Shown: positions 53,708 through 61,566 of the stretch, one piece after another
Position numbering within the stretch: position 1 is the first letter of the stretch
Layout: the number at the start of each line of letters is the position of its first letter
Assembly (NCBI GenBank): GCA_049792875.1
Contig: JBARBI010000031.1
Location: 1 to 64,000 of the forward strand
Reading direction: 5' to 3'
Origin: Sulfotelmatobacter sp049792875
Lineage (GTDB): Bacteria; Acidobacteriota; Terriglobia; Terriglobales; Acidobacteriaceae
Length of the DNA stretch: 64,000 nt
Translations under genes and position numbers: made by a program
Notes under the pieces: generated by a model
What the model saw: the letters and a program-made list of their open reading frames with translations, nothing else
Databases searched by the model: none
What the model was told of the DNA's origin: nothing

Positions 53708-54747
53708 GAGTCGAAAAGGGCAAAGTGCGCGCCCCGGAGATCGGCCGGGTGTGGCTGAATTCGAACCCGCTCAGCTTCCGGCAATTGCGCGGGCGCGCGG
53801 TGCTCGTCGACTTCTGGGATTACACCTGCCTCAACTGCATTCGCACCCTGCCCTACGTGCAGGCGTGGCACGAGCGATACCGGGACAAGGGTCTGACCGT
53901 AATCGGAATCCACGCACCCGAATTCACCTTCGCGCAGTACGAGTCGAACGTGGAGCGCGGGATTCGCGAATTCGGGCTGACCTACCCCATCGTGATCGAC
54001 AGCGATCGAGAAATCTGGAAGGCGTTTGCCAATCGGTACTGGCCCACGAAATATTTGCTCGACAAGGACGGATACCTGTGTTTCGGCCACTTCGGGGAAG
54101 GTGGGTACGGGGAGTGCGAGCAGGTGATTCAGGAACTGCTGCGGGAGATTGATCCCAGTGTGGTGTTACCGGAATTGATGGAGCCAGTGCGCGAGGAAGA
54201 TCATGCAGGTGCGGTCTGCTACAGCGCCTCGGGCGAGCTTTACCTGGGACATCGCCGGGGGCGGATCGGCAACGAAGGTGGATTCAAGGAAGATCAGATT
54301 GCCGGCTATGCCTTCACCGCGAAGCCCGAAGAGAATTTTTTTTACGCGAATGGACGCTGGGCGTCGACGGCGGAGTATTTCGAAGCCGCGGAAGCCGGGC
54401 CTCATTCTTTGCGTTTGAAATTCGACGCAGCCGCCGTAAACTTGGTCATGGCGTCTCCCCACTCCCCGGCGGCCGAAGTTGTCGTCCTGCAGGATGGCAA
54501 GCCGCTCTCCCGCAGGCAAGCGGCCCGAGATACGCGTTTCCGCCCGAGTGCGATCGGGGGCGAGGACGAAAGCTACGTCGTGGTCGACTCGGCGCGCATG
54601 TATCTTCTCGTCGACAACCACGAGTTCGGCCAGCACGAACTCGAACTGCGTTGCTCCCCTGGCGTTGCTGCATTCGCATTCACCTTCACCAGTTGCGTCG
54701 ATCCCGTGGCTAGCGCACTGCAGGCAGCCAGTGTGCCCGAAACATGA
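53704..54747 (+). CDS. Thioredoxin-fold protein with beta-sandwich C-terminus (DipZ C-terminal-like), cytoplasmic
   Basis: The 347-residue protein has an AhpC/TlpA-type domain (~residues 5-150) with active-site CLNC in DYTCLNCIRTLPYVQ and the cis-Pro in RYWPTKYLLDKDG. The C-terminal half (~170-340) is beta-rich (LGHRRGRIGNEGGF, ENFFYANGRWASTAEYF), as in the extracytoplasmic part of DipZ. There is no signal or CcdA membrane domain, so it should act in the cytoplasm, perhaps reducing the fRMsr. The ATGA start overlaps the stop of the GAF gene. Confidence 0.85.
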   Translation: MRVEKGKVRAPEIGRVWLNSNPLSFRQLRGRAVLVDFWDYTCLNCIRTLPYVQAWHERYRDKGLTVIGIHAPEFTFAQYESNVERGIREFGLTYPIVIDSDREIWKAFANRYWPTKYLLDKDGYLCFGHFGEGGYGECEQVIQELLREIDPSVVLPELMEPVREEDHAGAVCYSASGELYLGHRRGRIGNEGGFKEDQIAGYAFTAKPEENFFYANGRWASTAEYFEAAEAGPHSLRLKFDAAAVNLVMASPHSPAAEVVVLQDGKPLSRRQAARDTRFRPSAIGGEDESYVVVDSARMYLLVDNHEFGQHELELRCSPGVAAFAFTFTSCVDPVASALQAASVPET

Positions 54748-55136
54748 AGCGCGTCGTAGCGGGCCTCCTCGTAAAAGGCGGCAAGCTGCTCGTGTGCCAA
54801 CGCACGCGTCACCAGACCATGCCTCTGAAGTGGGAGTTCCCCGGGGGGAAGATTGAAGAAGGGGAACAGCCCCGGGACGCGCTCCGCCGGGAACTGGAGG
54901 AAGAACTGGGGATTCTGGCGTCTATCGGTGACGAAGTCAAACGCATTCAGCACGAATACCCGAACGGAGGCGTGGTCGAGCTTCGCTTCTTTATTGTGCG
55001 CGAGTACCAGAGAGAGATCGAGAACCGCATCTTCCGCGATATCCAGTGGGCCGAGCCTAAAGACCTGCCGAAGTACGATTTCCTGGAAGCGGACCTGACA
55101 TTGGTCAACGAACTCGCTGCCGGCAAACTGCTGTGA
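54744..55136 (+). CDS. mutT: MutT-like Nudix hydrolase (8-oxo-dGTP diphosphatase)
   Basis: The 130-residue protein has the Nudix box GKIEEGEQPRDALRRELEEELGI with the full GX5EX7REUXEEXGU pattern (~residues 34-56), preceded by KWEFPGG as in MutT. It removes oxidised nucleotides from the pool. It overlaps the preceding thioredoxin-fold gene by four bases and ends the run of redox-related genes. Confidence 0.9.
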   Translation: MKRVVAGLLVKGGKLLVCQRTRHQTMPLKWEFPGGKIEEGEQPRDALRRELEEELGILASIGDEVKRIQHEYPNGGVVELRFFIVREYQREIENRIFRDIQWAEPKDLPKYDFLEADLTLVNELAAGKLL

Positions 55137-55175
55137 CGTTTTCGATCTCCGCTCCCTCGCACTTCTCTCTTTGGT

Positions 55176-56435
55176 CTAACCTTTAAGGGAAGCAAATGCC
55201 CACACCACGGACAATGCGATAACCAGAACCGTTGTCGCCCACGCCACCACGTTGAACAGTCGAGTATTGACATACTCGCCCATCAATTCCTTCTTGTTGA
55301 TGAGCAGAAGCATGAAGACCAGTACAAAGGGCAGCACGACGCCGTTCAGCACCTGAGACCACACGGCGATTTTTATCAGCCGCTGTTCCGGAATTAAGAT
55401 CTCAAGCGCACCCCCCGCCACGATCAAGAGCGTATAGAGCCAATAAAACGCGGGGGCCTCGTTGAACTTCATTCCCACGCCGGATTCGAACCCGAGGCCT
55501 TCGCACACCGTGTAGGCGGTAGAGAGTGGAAGAATCGATGCTGCGAACAGCGATGCATTAAACAATCCGACGGCAAACAGGATGTAGGTGTAGTCCCCGG
55601 CCAAGGGGCGAAGGGCCTGGGCCGCATCTGCTGCGGTTTTGATGTCGCGGTACCCATGGACATAGAGGGTGGCGGCGCAGGCGACAATAATGAACCAGGC
55701 CACAATGTCGGTAAAGACGCATCCCGTGACCACGTCCAGGCGCGACGCCTTGTAGCCCCTCTTGGTTACGCCCTTCTCCACAATCGAGGATTGCAGGTAG
55801 AACTGCATCCAGGGTGCGATGGTCGTTCCCACCAGCCCGATCACCATAAAAAGGTAGGCCTGGTCGCGGAAGGCGCTGGGCGCTGGCGGTCTGAAGGTTG
55901 CGATGGCCGCGTCTTTCCACAAGGGATGAGCGAATACGCCCGCAAAAATGTAGGTCACATAGAAAAACGAGGCAGCAAGGAAGACTTTCTCGACACTCTT
56001 GTACTGCCCTTTGACAACGATCAGCCAAACAATCACGGCGCACACCGGCACGGTGACGAATCTCGACAACCCAAAAAGGCCCAGGCTGCTCGCGATGCCG
56101 ATGAACTCCGTCACCACATTCCCAAAGTTGATGATCAGAATACCGATCATCATGAAGAAGGTGATGCGAAGCCCGAATTCCTCGCGGATGAGGTCGCTCA
56201 ATCCCTTGCCGGTGACGGCACCCATGCGGGCGCTCATCTCCTGTACCACGATCAGCGCGAGCGTGATCGGGATCATGGTCCAGAGCAGAAGATGTCCGAA
56301 TTGCGCCCCGGCCTGCGAGTAGGTAAAGATGCCGCCGGCATCATTGTCGACGTTCGCGGTGATGAAACCCGGCCCGACCACGGCGAGGAACAACAGAATC
56401 CGGGTTTTCGAACGTTTCAGGAACCTCATGCGCAC
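55176..56435 (-). CDS. Nramp-related transporter with altered metal site (NRMT-like, probable Mg2+ transporter)
   Basis: The roughly 419-residue protein has 11 membrane segments. TM1 reads GPGFITANVDNDAGGIFTYSQAG: where Mn2+/Fe2+ Nramp proteins have DPGN, this has DAGG. TM6 reads VGTTIAPWMQFY, with APW instead of the MPH that supplies the methionine ligand. Loss of Asn and Met, the soft-metal ligands, is the change described for Nramp-related magnesium transporters. The gene lies just downstream of a soluble PRC/MgtE-N/CBS protein. Start is GTG 56435 or ATG 56429; neither has a ribosome site, and an inverted repeat overlaps it. Confidence 0.87.
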   Translation of the reverse strand: MRMRFLKRSKTRILLFLAVVGPGFITANVDNDAGGIFTYSQAGAQFGHLLLWTMIPITLALIVVQEMSARMGAVTGKGLSDLIREEFGLRITFFMMIGILIINFGNVVTEFIGIASSLGLFGLSRFVTVPVCAVIVWLIVVKGQYKSVEKVFLAASFFYVTYIFAGVFAHPLWKDAAIATFRPPAPSAFRDQAYLFMVIGLVGTTIAPWMQFYLQSSIVEKGVTKRGYKASRLDVVTGCVFTDIVAWFIIVACAATLYVHGYRDIKTAADAAQALRPLAGDYTYILFAVGLFNASLFAASILPLSTAYTVCEGLGFESGVGMKFNEAPAFYWLYTLLIVAGGALEILIPEQRLIKIAVWSQVLNGVVLPFVLVFMLLLINKKELMGEYVNTRLFNVVAWATTVLVIALSVVWAFASLKG

Positions 56436-56525
56436 TTTTCGCAGACATATGGATGGAGCAGTTTAGGCCTACTAACGACGCCACAGGATAAACGCACGCA
56501 GCGAATCTGACCAAACGAAAAGTGC
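56432..56525. promoter_or_regulatory. Leader inverted repeat that could occlude the transporter start codon
   Basis: On the coding (minus) strand GCACTTTTCG (from 56525-56516) pairs perfectly with CGAAAAGTGC (from 56441-56432). The second arm covers the GTG start at 56435. A 74-base loop separates the arms. It may control translation, for example in response to magnesium; this is inference from position alone. Confidence 0.35.
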
Positions 56526-56605
56526 TCGGACGGGCGAAATAGAAGATGCCGGAGTTGGTGCGGGGTCAGGCTTGGACTCTTAGGCGAAATCGATGCCGCC
56601 CTTTG

Positions 56606-57865
56606 CTACAGTTTTGCGCGCAGCATGCTGATGACGTCGTCCGAGGTGATGACCCCGGTCAGCTTGTTGTGCTCGTCCACGACGGGGAGAGTCTGCAGAT
56701 TGTACTTATCGAACAACTCCGCAACTTCGTTTTCCTCGACGCCTTCATGGGCCAGGACCAGGGGTTCCTGTGTCAGTGACAGCATCGGCGCGGATAATGG
56801 CGCAAGCACCAGTCTGGGGAGCGGAACCGCCCCGACCAGGGTTCCGTGCGAGTCCACCAGATAAATCGTACTGACGGCCTCGACTCCACCTTCGAATTCC
56901 CGCATCGAATCGATGGCGTTCTGGACCGTTGCGGCGACCGGAAGGGCGAGGAATTCCGTGGTCATGCGACCAGCGGCCGTCTCCTCTCTGTGCTCCAGCA
57001 GCTCAACCACGTCCTGCTGGGCTTCCGGTTCCATGTGGACCAGGATCTGTTCGGTGCGCTCTTCGGGCAGATCCCCTAGCAGGTCAGCGGCCGCGTCGGG
57101 ATCCATTTCCTCGACGATGTCGGCGGCTCTCCCGGAATCCAACGATTCCACGATGGCTTTCTGAACCTTGGGCTCGACCTCCTCCAGAGCCTCGGCGGCC
57201 ACGTCTTCATCGAGCGTCTGAAATACCGCCTGGCGCTCATCTGGCGCCAGATCTTCCACGATGTCGGCAATATCGGCCGGGTGCAGCCTGGCGAGGCCTT
57301 CATACGCGATCTTCAGCTTTACGCGCCGGGCGGGATCGGTCTCGATCACGTCGATGAAATTCCAGGGAATGCTGCGGGGAGGAATCCGGCCGAGCAAGGC
57401 GTGCAATGCGGCCTTGGGCGCCACGCCGCGCAGCAAGCGGCGAACGGCGCCACGGGCGCCTACATCGACCGAATGGACGCGCAAGATGGGGTGCGTCCGG
57501 TCGGCATCCTTTTCCCCCAAGGCGTCGACCTGAAGATCGACATCGTTGACCCGCACCACTTTGCGTCCGTTGATGTCGATCACCTGCTGGTCCAGCAGAT
57601 CGCGTTCCAGCAGAAACAGACCCTCGGTTCCGTTGGCTGGAGGCCACAATGCGGAGACGGTCGTAGCCCGCACGCCGCCATTGATCTCTGACACCGCTGC
57701 AAGCGGCAGCACGCGGTTCCCTGATTTGGTCTTCACGATCAGGGACGAGACGCGGGATCGATCTTCCTGGGGAGCGAGCGTTACCTCGCGCACACGCCCG
57801 CTGGACGCGCCAGACGGGTCATACACCGTGGCGCCCAGCAATTCGCTTAAGGCAAGCGTGACCAT
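56606..57865 (-). CDS. Soluble PRC-barrel/MgtE-N/CBS protein
   Basis: The 419-residue protein has an N-terminal PRC barrel (~ 5-75), a second PRC-like module (GLFLLERDLLDQQVIDINGRKVVRVNDV, ~ 85-160), an MgtE N-terminal superhelix (~185-295; repeated LHPADIADIVEDLAPDERQAVF, VEPKVQKAIVESLDSGRAADIV, MDPDAAADLLGDLPEE) and two CBS domains (~300-419; VSTIYLVDSHGTLVGAVPL and TLPVVDEHNKLTGVITSDDV). In the MgtE channel the N-domain and CBS pair sense Mg2+ and gate the pore, but here the membrane pore domain is absent. The adjacent Nramp-related transporter is a likely target. Confidence 0.88.
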   Translation of the reverse strand: MVTLALSELLGATVYDPSGASSGRVREVTLAPQEDRSRVSSLIVKTKSGNRVLPLAAVSEINGGVRATTVSALWPPANGTEGLFLLERDLLDQQVIDINGRKVVRVNDVDLQVDALGEKDADRTHPILRVHSVDVGARGAVRRLLRGVAPKAALHALLGRIPPRSIPWNFIDVIETDPARRVKLKIAYEGLARLHPADIADIVEDLAPDERQAVFQTLDEDVAAEALEEVEPKVQKAIVESLDSGRAADIVEEMDPDAAADLLGDLPEERTEQILVHMEPEAQQDVVELLEHREETAAGRMTTEFLALPVAATVQNAIDSMREFEGGVEAVSTIYLVDSHGTLVGAVPLPRLVLAPLSAPMLSLTQEPLVLAHEGVEENEVAELFDKYNLQTLPVVDEHNKLTGVITSDDVISMLRAKL

Positions 57866-58081
57866 CCGCTAGAGAATAACCAACTCGCGCACGATTCGGA
57901 ATGAAAATCGAAAAGCGGACTTCAGTCTCGGACATCGGCTTGAGTCAACGGTTGCTTATTGACCCCAACAACGGAGCGTGTTGGTGGGGAGTGTGTCGCG
58001 TTTTCCGAGGCAAAGCGCCCCTGATAGTTCGTCTCGATTGGCAATTCCGGGGTATCAAGCCCCGTATAATGTGTAAGCAAC

Positions 58082-59332
58082 GTGCGGCATATCTTCGACA
58101 TCATCGGGCAGACCTTTCGAGCGCTCTGGGCGCATAAACTGCGCTCGTTTCTCACCATGTTCGGCATCGCCTGGGGAGTGGGTTCCCTGCTCTTGCTGGT
58201 GGGCTTGGGAGAGGGGTTCCGCGCGGGCAATCGCAAGCAATTCGATTCCCTGGGCGAAAACGTGATGTTCATCTGGTCGGGCCGGGCACCGGTGATGCAA
58301 GGCAGTTTCACGGCCCTGCGCCAGTACTACCTCACCTACCGCGATTACGAAGACATTTTGAGAGAGTGCCCCAACGTGTCCGCCGCGGCCCCGGCCATCA
58401 GTCGCGGCGACATTCGCGCGGTCAGCGATTTCTTCCAGGCCAGCGGCCAAATCGTGGGCGTTCCGGCCCGGTTCAACCAGATCCGGTACCTGCCGATCAA
58501 TGAAGGGCGCTGGATCAATGACATGGACGATGCACAGAAGCGCACGGTAATCGTGATCGGAGATGAAGTCCGCCGAACGCTGTTTCCGGGCCGCCCCGCG
58601 GTCGGGGCTACGATCCTGCTCAACGGGGTCAGCTTCACCGTGATTGGTACGCTGCAGAAGATCGGCCACGGCGACAACATGAATCTGAACCTGCGCAGCT
58701 TTGTCCCGTTTCATGCCATGCAGAACAACTTCCGGCCTCTGAATACCGGCATCGCAACTGACGTCATCTCGTTTATCAACTATCAGCCCAAATCGCGCGC
58801 CGTGCATGAGGCGGCGCAGCGGGAAGTCCACAAGATTATCGCCCGCAACCATGGCTTCGACGCCAGCAATCCGGACTCCTTCGACGAATGGGACACCATC
58901 AAGACGGTCGACCAGATCGGCAAGATCTTTGACGCGATGAACCTGTTTCTGGGGAGCGTGGGATTGGTCACACTCGCTCTGGGCGCAATCGGCATCATCA
59001 ACATCATGCTGGTCGCCGTCGCCGACCGCACTCGGGAAATCGGCTTGCGCAAAGCCGTGGGCGCCACCAACGCCAGCATCATGTTCCAGTTCTTCGTGGA
59101 AGGAGCATTTCTGACCCTGCTGAGCGGCGGCATCGGTATCGCGGGCGCGGCGGGGTTGATGGCCCTGCTCTCGGGGGTCAATCTCGGCCAGGGATTCGAT
59201 CCGCCCAAACTAGTGGCTTCGACAGCAGCTTTGGCGGTGATTTCGCTCGGGGTCGCTGGCGTGGCTGCCGGGCTTTACCCTGCCCGGCGGGCTGCGATGC
59301 TGGAACCGGTGGAGGCGCTCCGCAAGGAATAA
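58082..59332 (+). CDS. MacB/FtsX-type ABC transporter permease 1
   Basis: The 416-residue protein has the MacB layout: TM1 (LTMFGIAWGVGSLLLLVGLGEGF, ~20-42), a large periplasmic domain (~45-285), and three C-terminal helices (FLGSVGLVTLALGAIGIINIMLVAVADRTREIGLRKAVGA, AFLTLLSGGIGIAGAAGLMALL and VISLGVAGVAAGLYPARRA) with the conserved REIGLRKAVGAT. The start is GTG 58082. An ABC ATPase gene is not adjacent. The next gene encodes a second permease of the same type. Confidence 0.9.
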   Translation: MRHIFDIIGQTFRALWAHKLRSFLTMFGIAWGVGSLLLLVGLGEGFRAGNRKQFDSLGENVMFIWSGRAPVMQGSFTALRQYYLTYRDYEDILRECPNVSAAAPAISRGDIRAVSDFFQASGQIVGVPARFNQIRYLPINEGRWINDMDDAQKRTVIVIGDEVRRTLFPGRPAVGATILLNGVSFTVIGTLQKIGHGDNMNLNLRSFVPFHAMQNNFRPLNTGIATDVISFINYQPKSRAVHEAAQREVHKIIARNHGFDASNPDSFDEWDTIKTVDQIGKIFDAMNLFLGSVGLVTLALGAIGIINIMLVAVADRTREIGLRKAVGATNASIMFQFFVEGAFLTLLSGGIGIAGAAGLMALLSGVNLGQGFDPPKLVASTAALAVISLGVAGVAAGLYPARRAAMLEPVEALRKE

Positions 59333-59334
59333 AC

Positions 59335-60576
59335 ATGCACCGTGATCTCCTCCAACAGGCATACTCGGCGATGCGCCACGACCTGCGCCGCACTCTGCTC
59401 ACGATGGCGGGAATGGCCTGGGGAATCGCCACGGTCGTCCTGCTGCTCTCCTACGGCAACGGTTTCGGAAAAGCCATTGAGACGATTTTTCAGAGCTTCG
59501 GCGCCACTGCCGTGGGAGTATTTCCCGGACGCACCTCGCAGCAAGCGGGAGGCAACAAAGCCGGGGTCCAAATTCGGTTCACCAATGACGATATCGAACT
59601 TCTACGCAACAACGTGCCACTTTGCCGCCACGTGGTCCGCATGCTGCAGAAAGATTCCACGGTTCAGAACAACAATCGCTCCTTCACCTTTCCCGTGATG
59701 GGGCTCGACCCTTCGATCCAGGATATATGGAATCTCGACATCTCGGAGGGTCGGTTCCTCAACGATGCCGACAACCTGCAGCACGGACTCTACGCCGTAA
59801 TCGCTTCGGAAGCGCGTGACAAGCTTTTCTCCGGCATGCCCGCAGTGGGCGAGTCCATCCGCATCGACGGCGTCACCTTCGAGGTGATCGGGGTCGGAGC
59901 GCCTCGCATGCAGGAGGGCGACAACGATAACAACCGTGTCGTCTACATCCCCTATAACTCCATGGATGTGATCAAGGATAACCACTATCTCGACGGGATC
60001 TGGCTCGACTCCGCGGGCCTGGACCACGACAAGATGGCCAAGACAATTCGGGACACGCTCGCTACGGCCCATAACTTCAAGCCCGACGACCAGCGTGCCG
60101 TCTTCGTGTTCGATGCCCAGAAACAGTTGTCGCAATTCGGCATCATCACCATGGCGCTGAAGGTCTTGCTGGCCTTCATTGGTACGGTCACGCTGGGGAT
60201 CGGCGGCGTGGGGCTGATGAACATTATGCTGGTCTCGGTCACGCAGCGCACTCGCGAAATCGGCGTGGAAAAGGCGCTCGGGGCACGGCGTCATCACATT
60301 CTCTTCCAGTTCCTGGCCGAGGCAATGGTGATCACCGCCGCCGGGGGAGTGCTCGGCATTCTGCTCTCCTATGCGGTATCGATCCTGGCAGGCCGTATCA
60401 CGTTCTACAGCGCACTGGCCAAACATGCCGAGGCCGCAGACATCCGCCTCATCGTGTCCCCGATGATCCTAGTCGTGGCTACCTCCATCCTTGCGGTGGT
60501 GGGCGTGATCAGCGGAATGGTCCCGGCTATGCGCGCCGCCAATCTCGATCCAATCGAAGCGCTGCGTTACGAGTAG
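59335..60576 (+). CDS. MacB/FtsX-type ABC transporter permease 2
   Basis: The 413-residue protein is paralogous to the gene before it: TM1 in LLTMAGMAWGIATVVLLLSYGNGFG, a periplasmic domain, and C-terminal helices with LGIGGVGLMNIMLVSVTQRTREIGVEKALGARR. ATG 59335 follows AAGGA in the end of the preceding gene, so translation is coupled. A heterodimer of two such permeases needs an ATPase in trans. Export of a peptide, lipoprotein or drug is possible. Confidence 0.9.
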   Translation: MHRDLLQQAYSAMRHDLRRTLLTMAGMAWGIATVVLLLSYGNGFGKAIETIFQSFGATAVGVFPGRTSQQAGGNKAGVQIRFTNDDIELLRNNVPLCRHVVRMLQKDSTVQNNNRSFTFPVMGLDPSIQDIWNLDISEGRFLNDADNLQHGLYAVIASEARDKLFSGMPAVGESIRIDGVTFEVIGVGAPRMQEGDNDNNRVVYIPYNSMDVIKDNHYLDGIWLDSAGLDHDKMAKTIRDTLATAHNFKPDDQRAVFVFDAQKQLSQFGIITMALKVLLAFIGTVTLGIGGVGLMNIMLVSVTQRTREIGVEKALGARRHHILFQFLAEAMVITAAGGVLGILLSYAVSILAGRITFYSALAKHAEAADIRLIVSPMILVVATSILAVVGVISGMVPAMRAANLDPIEALRYE

Positions 60577-60640
60577 GCTTTCCCGCTGCCGCTCTCTCGA
60601 CGACGCCCTGGCCTCGCCAGCGTAGAATCATCTTTTCGCC

Positions 60641-61432
60641 ATGTCTGATGACATCCTGACTCTTCCGCCGCCACCCGCCGACGCGCGCCTGGCCTACGGC
60701 TCCGATCCAAACCAGTTCCTCGACCTGCGTGTCCCCTCCTCCCGAGAAAAAAGCAAGCCACCCTATCCTCTTATCATCAACATCCACGGCGGATTCTGGC
60801 GCGCTAAATACCATCTCGATCACGCCGGACACCTGTGCGCGGCTCTCACCGCGAAAGGAATGGCCACCGCCAACGTCGAATACCGCCGCGTGGGCAACGA
60901 CGGTGGGGCCTGGCCCGGCACCTTCGCCGACATCCGGTCCGCCTATCAGTTTCTGGTGCAAAACGCGCTACCGCACAATCTGGATTCGAAAAGAATCGTC
61001 GTGATGGGCCACTCCGCGGGAGGCCAGTTGGCGCTCTGCCTCGCCGCTCATGAGTCGAACGTCACCCGCGTTGTCTCGCTCGCGGGAGTGGTTGACCTGC
61101 AGCGCACTTACAAGCTCCACCTCAGCAACGACGCGGTTGTCGAGTTTCTCCGAGGCACACCCAGCGAGGTTCCCGACCACTACCGCGAAGCGGACCCGAT
61201 GGAACTCTCTGCTTCCCAAGCTTGCCAGTGGCTGATTCACGGTTCCGCCGATGAAATCATTCCTCCGGATTTCAGCCGCGATTATGTGGCCGCCAAACAG
61301 AAACGCTTGGGCAGGGAGAAGGAGGACGTGCACCTGCTCGCTATCGCCGGTGCAACCCACTTCGACGTTATCGATCCACGGACCCAAGCCTGGAAGCAGG
61401 TTGAGGAGACGGTAGTCCAGTTCGCGTTCTAG
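60641..61432 (+). CDS. Alpha/beta hydrolase (esterase/kynurenine formamidase-like)
   Basis: The 263-residue protein has the oxyanion HGG motif in NIHGGFWRAKYH (~ residues 47-58), nucleophile GHSAGGQLALC (~ 124-134), Asp in HGSADEIIPPD and His in GATHFDVIDP. The sequence has no signal peptide. Its HGGFW and GHSAGG motifs fit the hormone-sensitive-lipase-like/BD-FAE group, which includes kynurenine formamidase-like hydrolases. Substrate is not determined. Confidence 0.87.
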   Translation: MSDDILTLPPPPADARLAYGSDPNQFLDLRVPSSREKSKPPYPLIINIHGGFWRAKYHLDHAGHLCAALTAKGMATANVEYRRVGNDGGAWPGTFADIRSAYQFLVQNALPHNLDSKRIVVMGHSAGGQLALCLAAHESNVTRVVSLAGVVDLQRTYKLHLSNDAVVEFLRGTPSEVPDHYREADPMELSASQACQWLIHGSADEIIPPDFSRDYVAAKQKRLGREKEDVHLLAIAGATHFDVIDPRTQAWKQVEETVVQFAF

Positions 61433-61566
61433 AAGCGCCCACCTCAGCCAAGGAATCTGCACGATGGAGGACGGGACGGTTTATCCTGAGACATCTCGCC
61501 ATGGATGCCTGTCATTGACACTCCCCGCTCCACCTCATACGATTCTGGCTTTACGGATTGGTGCCC

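Noticed and set aside
55176..56435. Ordinary MntH-type Mn2+/Fe2+ Nramp transporter
   Set aside because: The Asn of DPGN and the Met of MPH, key ligands for soft metals, are both replaced.
57901..58137. Plus-strand frame of 78 codons between the MgtE-N gene and the permease pair
   Set aside because: It overlaps the GTG start of the first permease, lacks a ribosome site and shows no recognisable motif.
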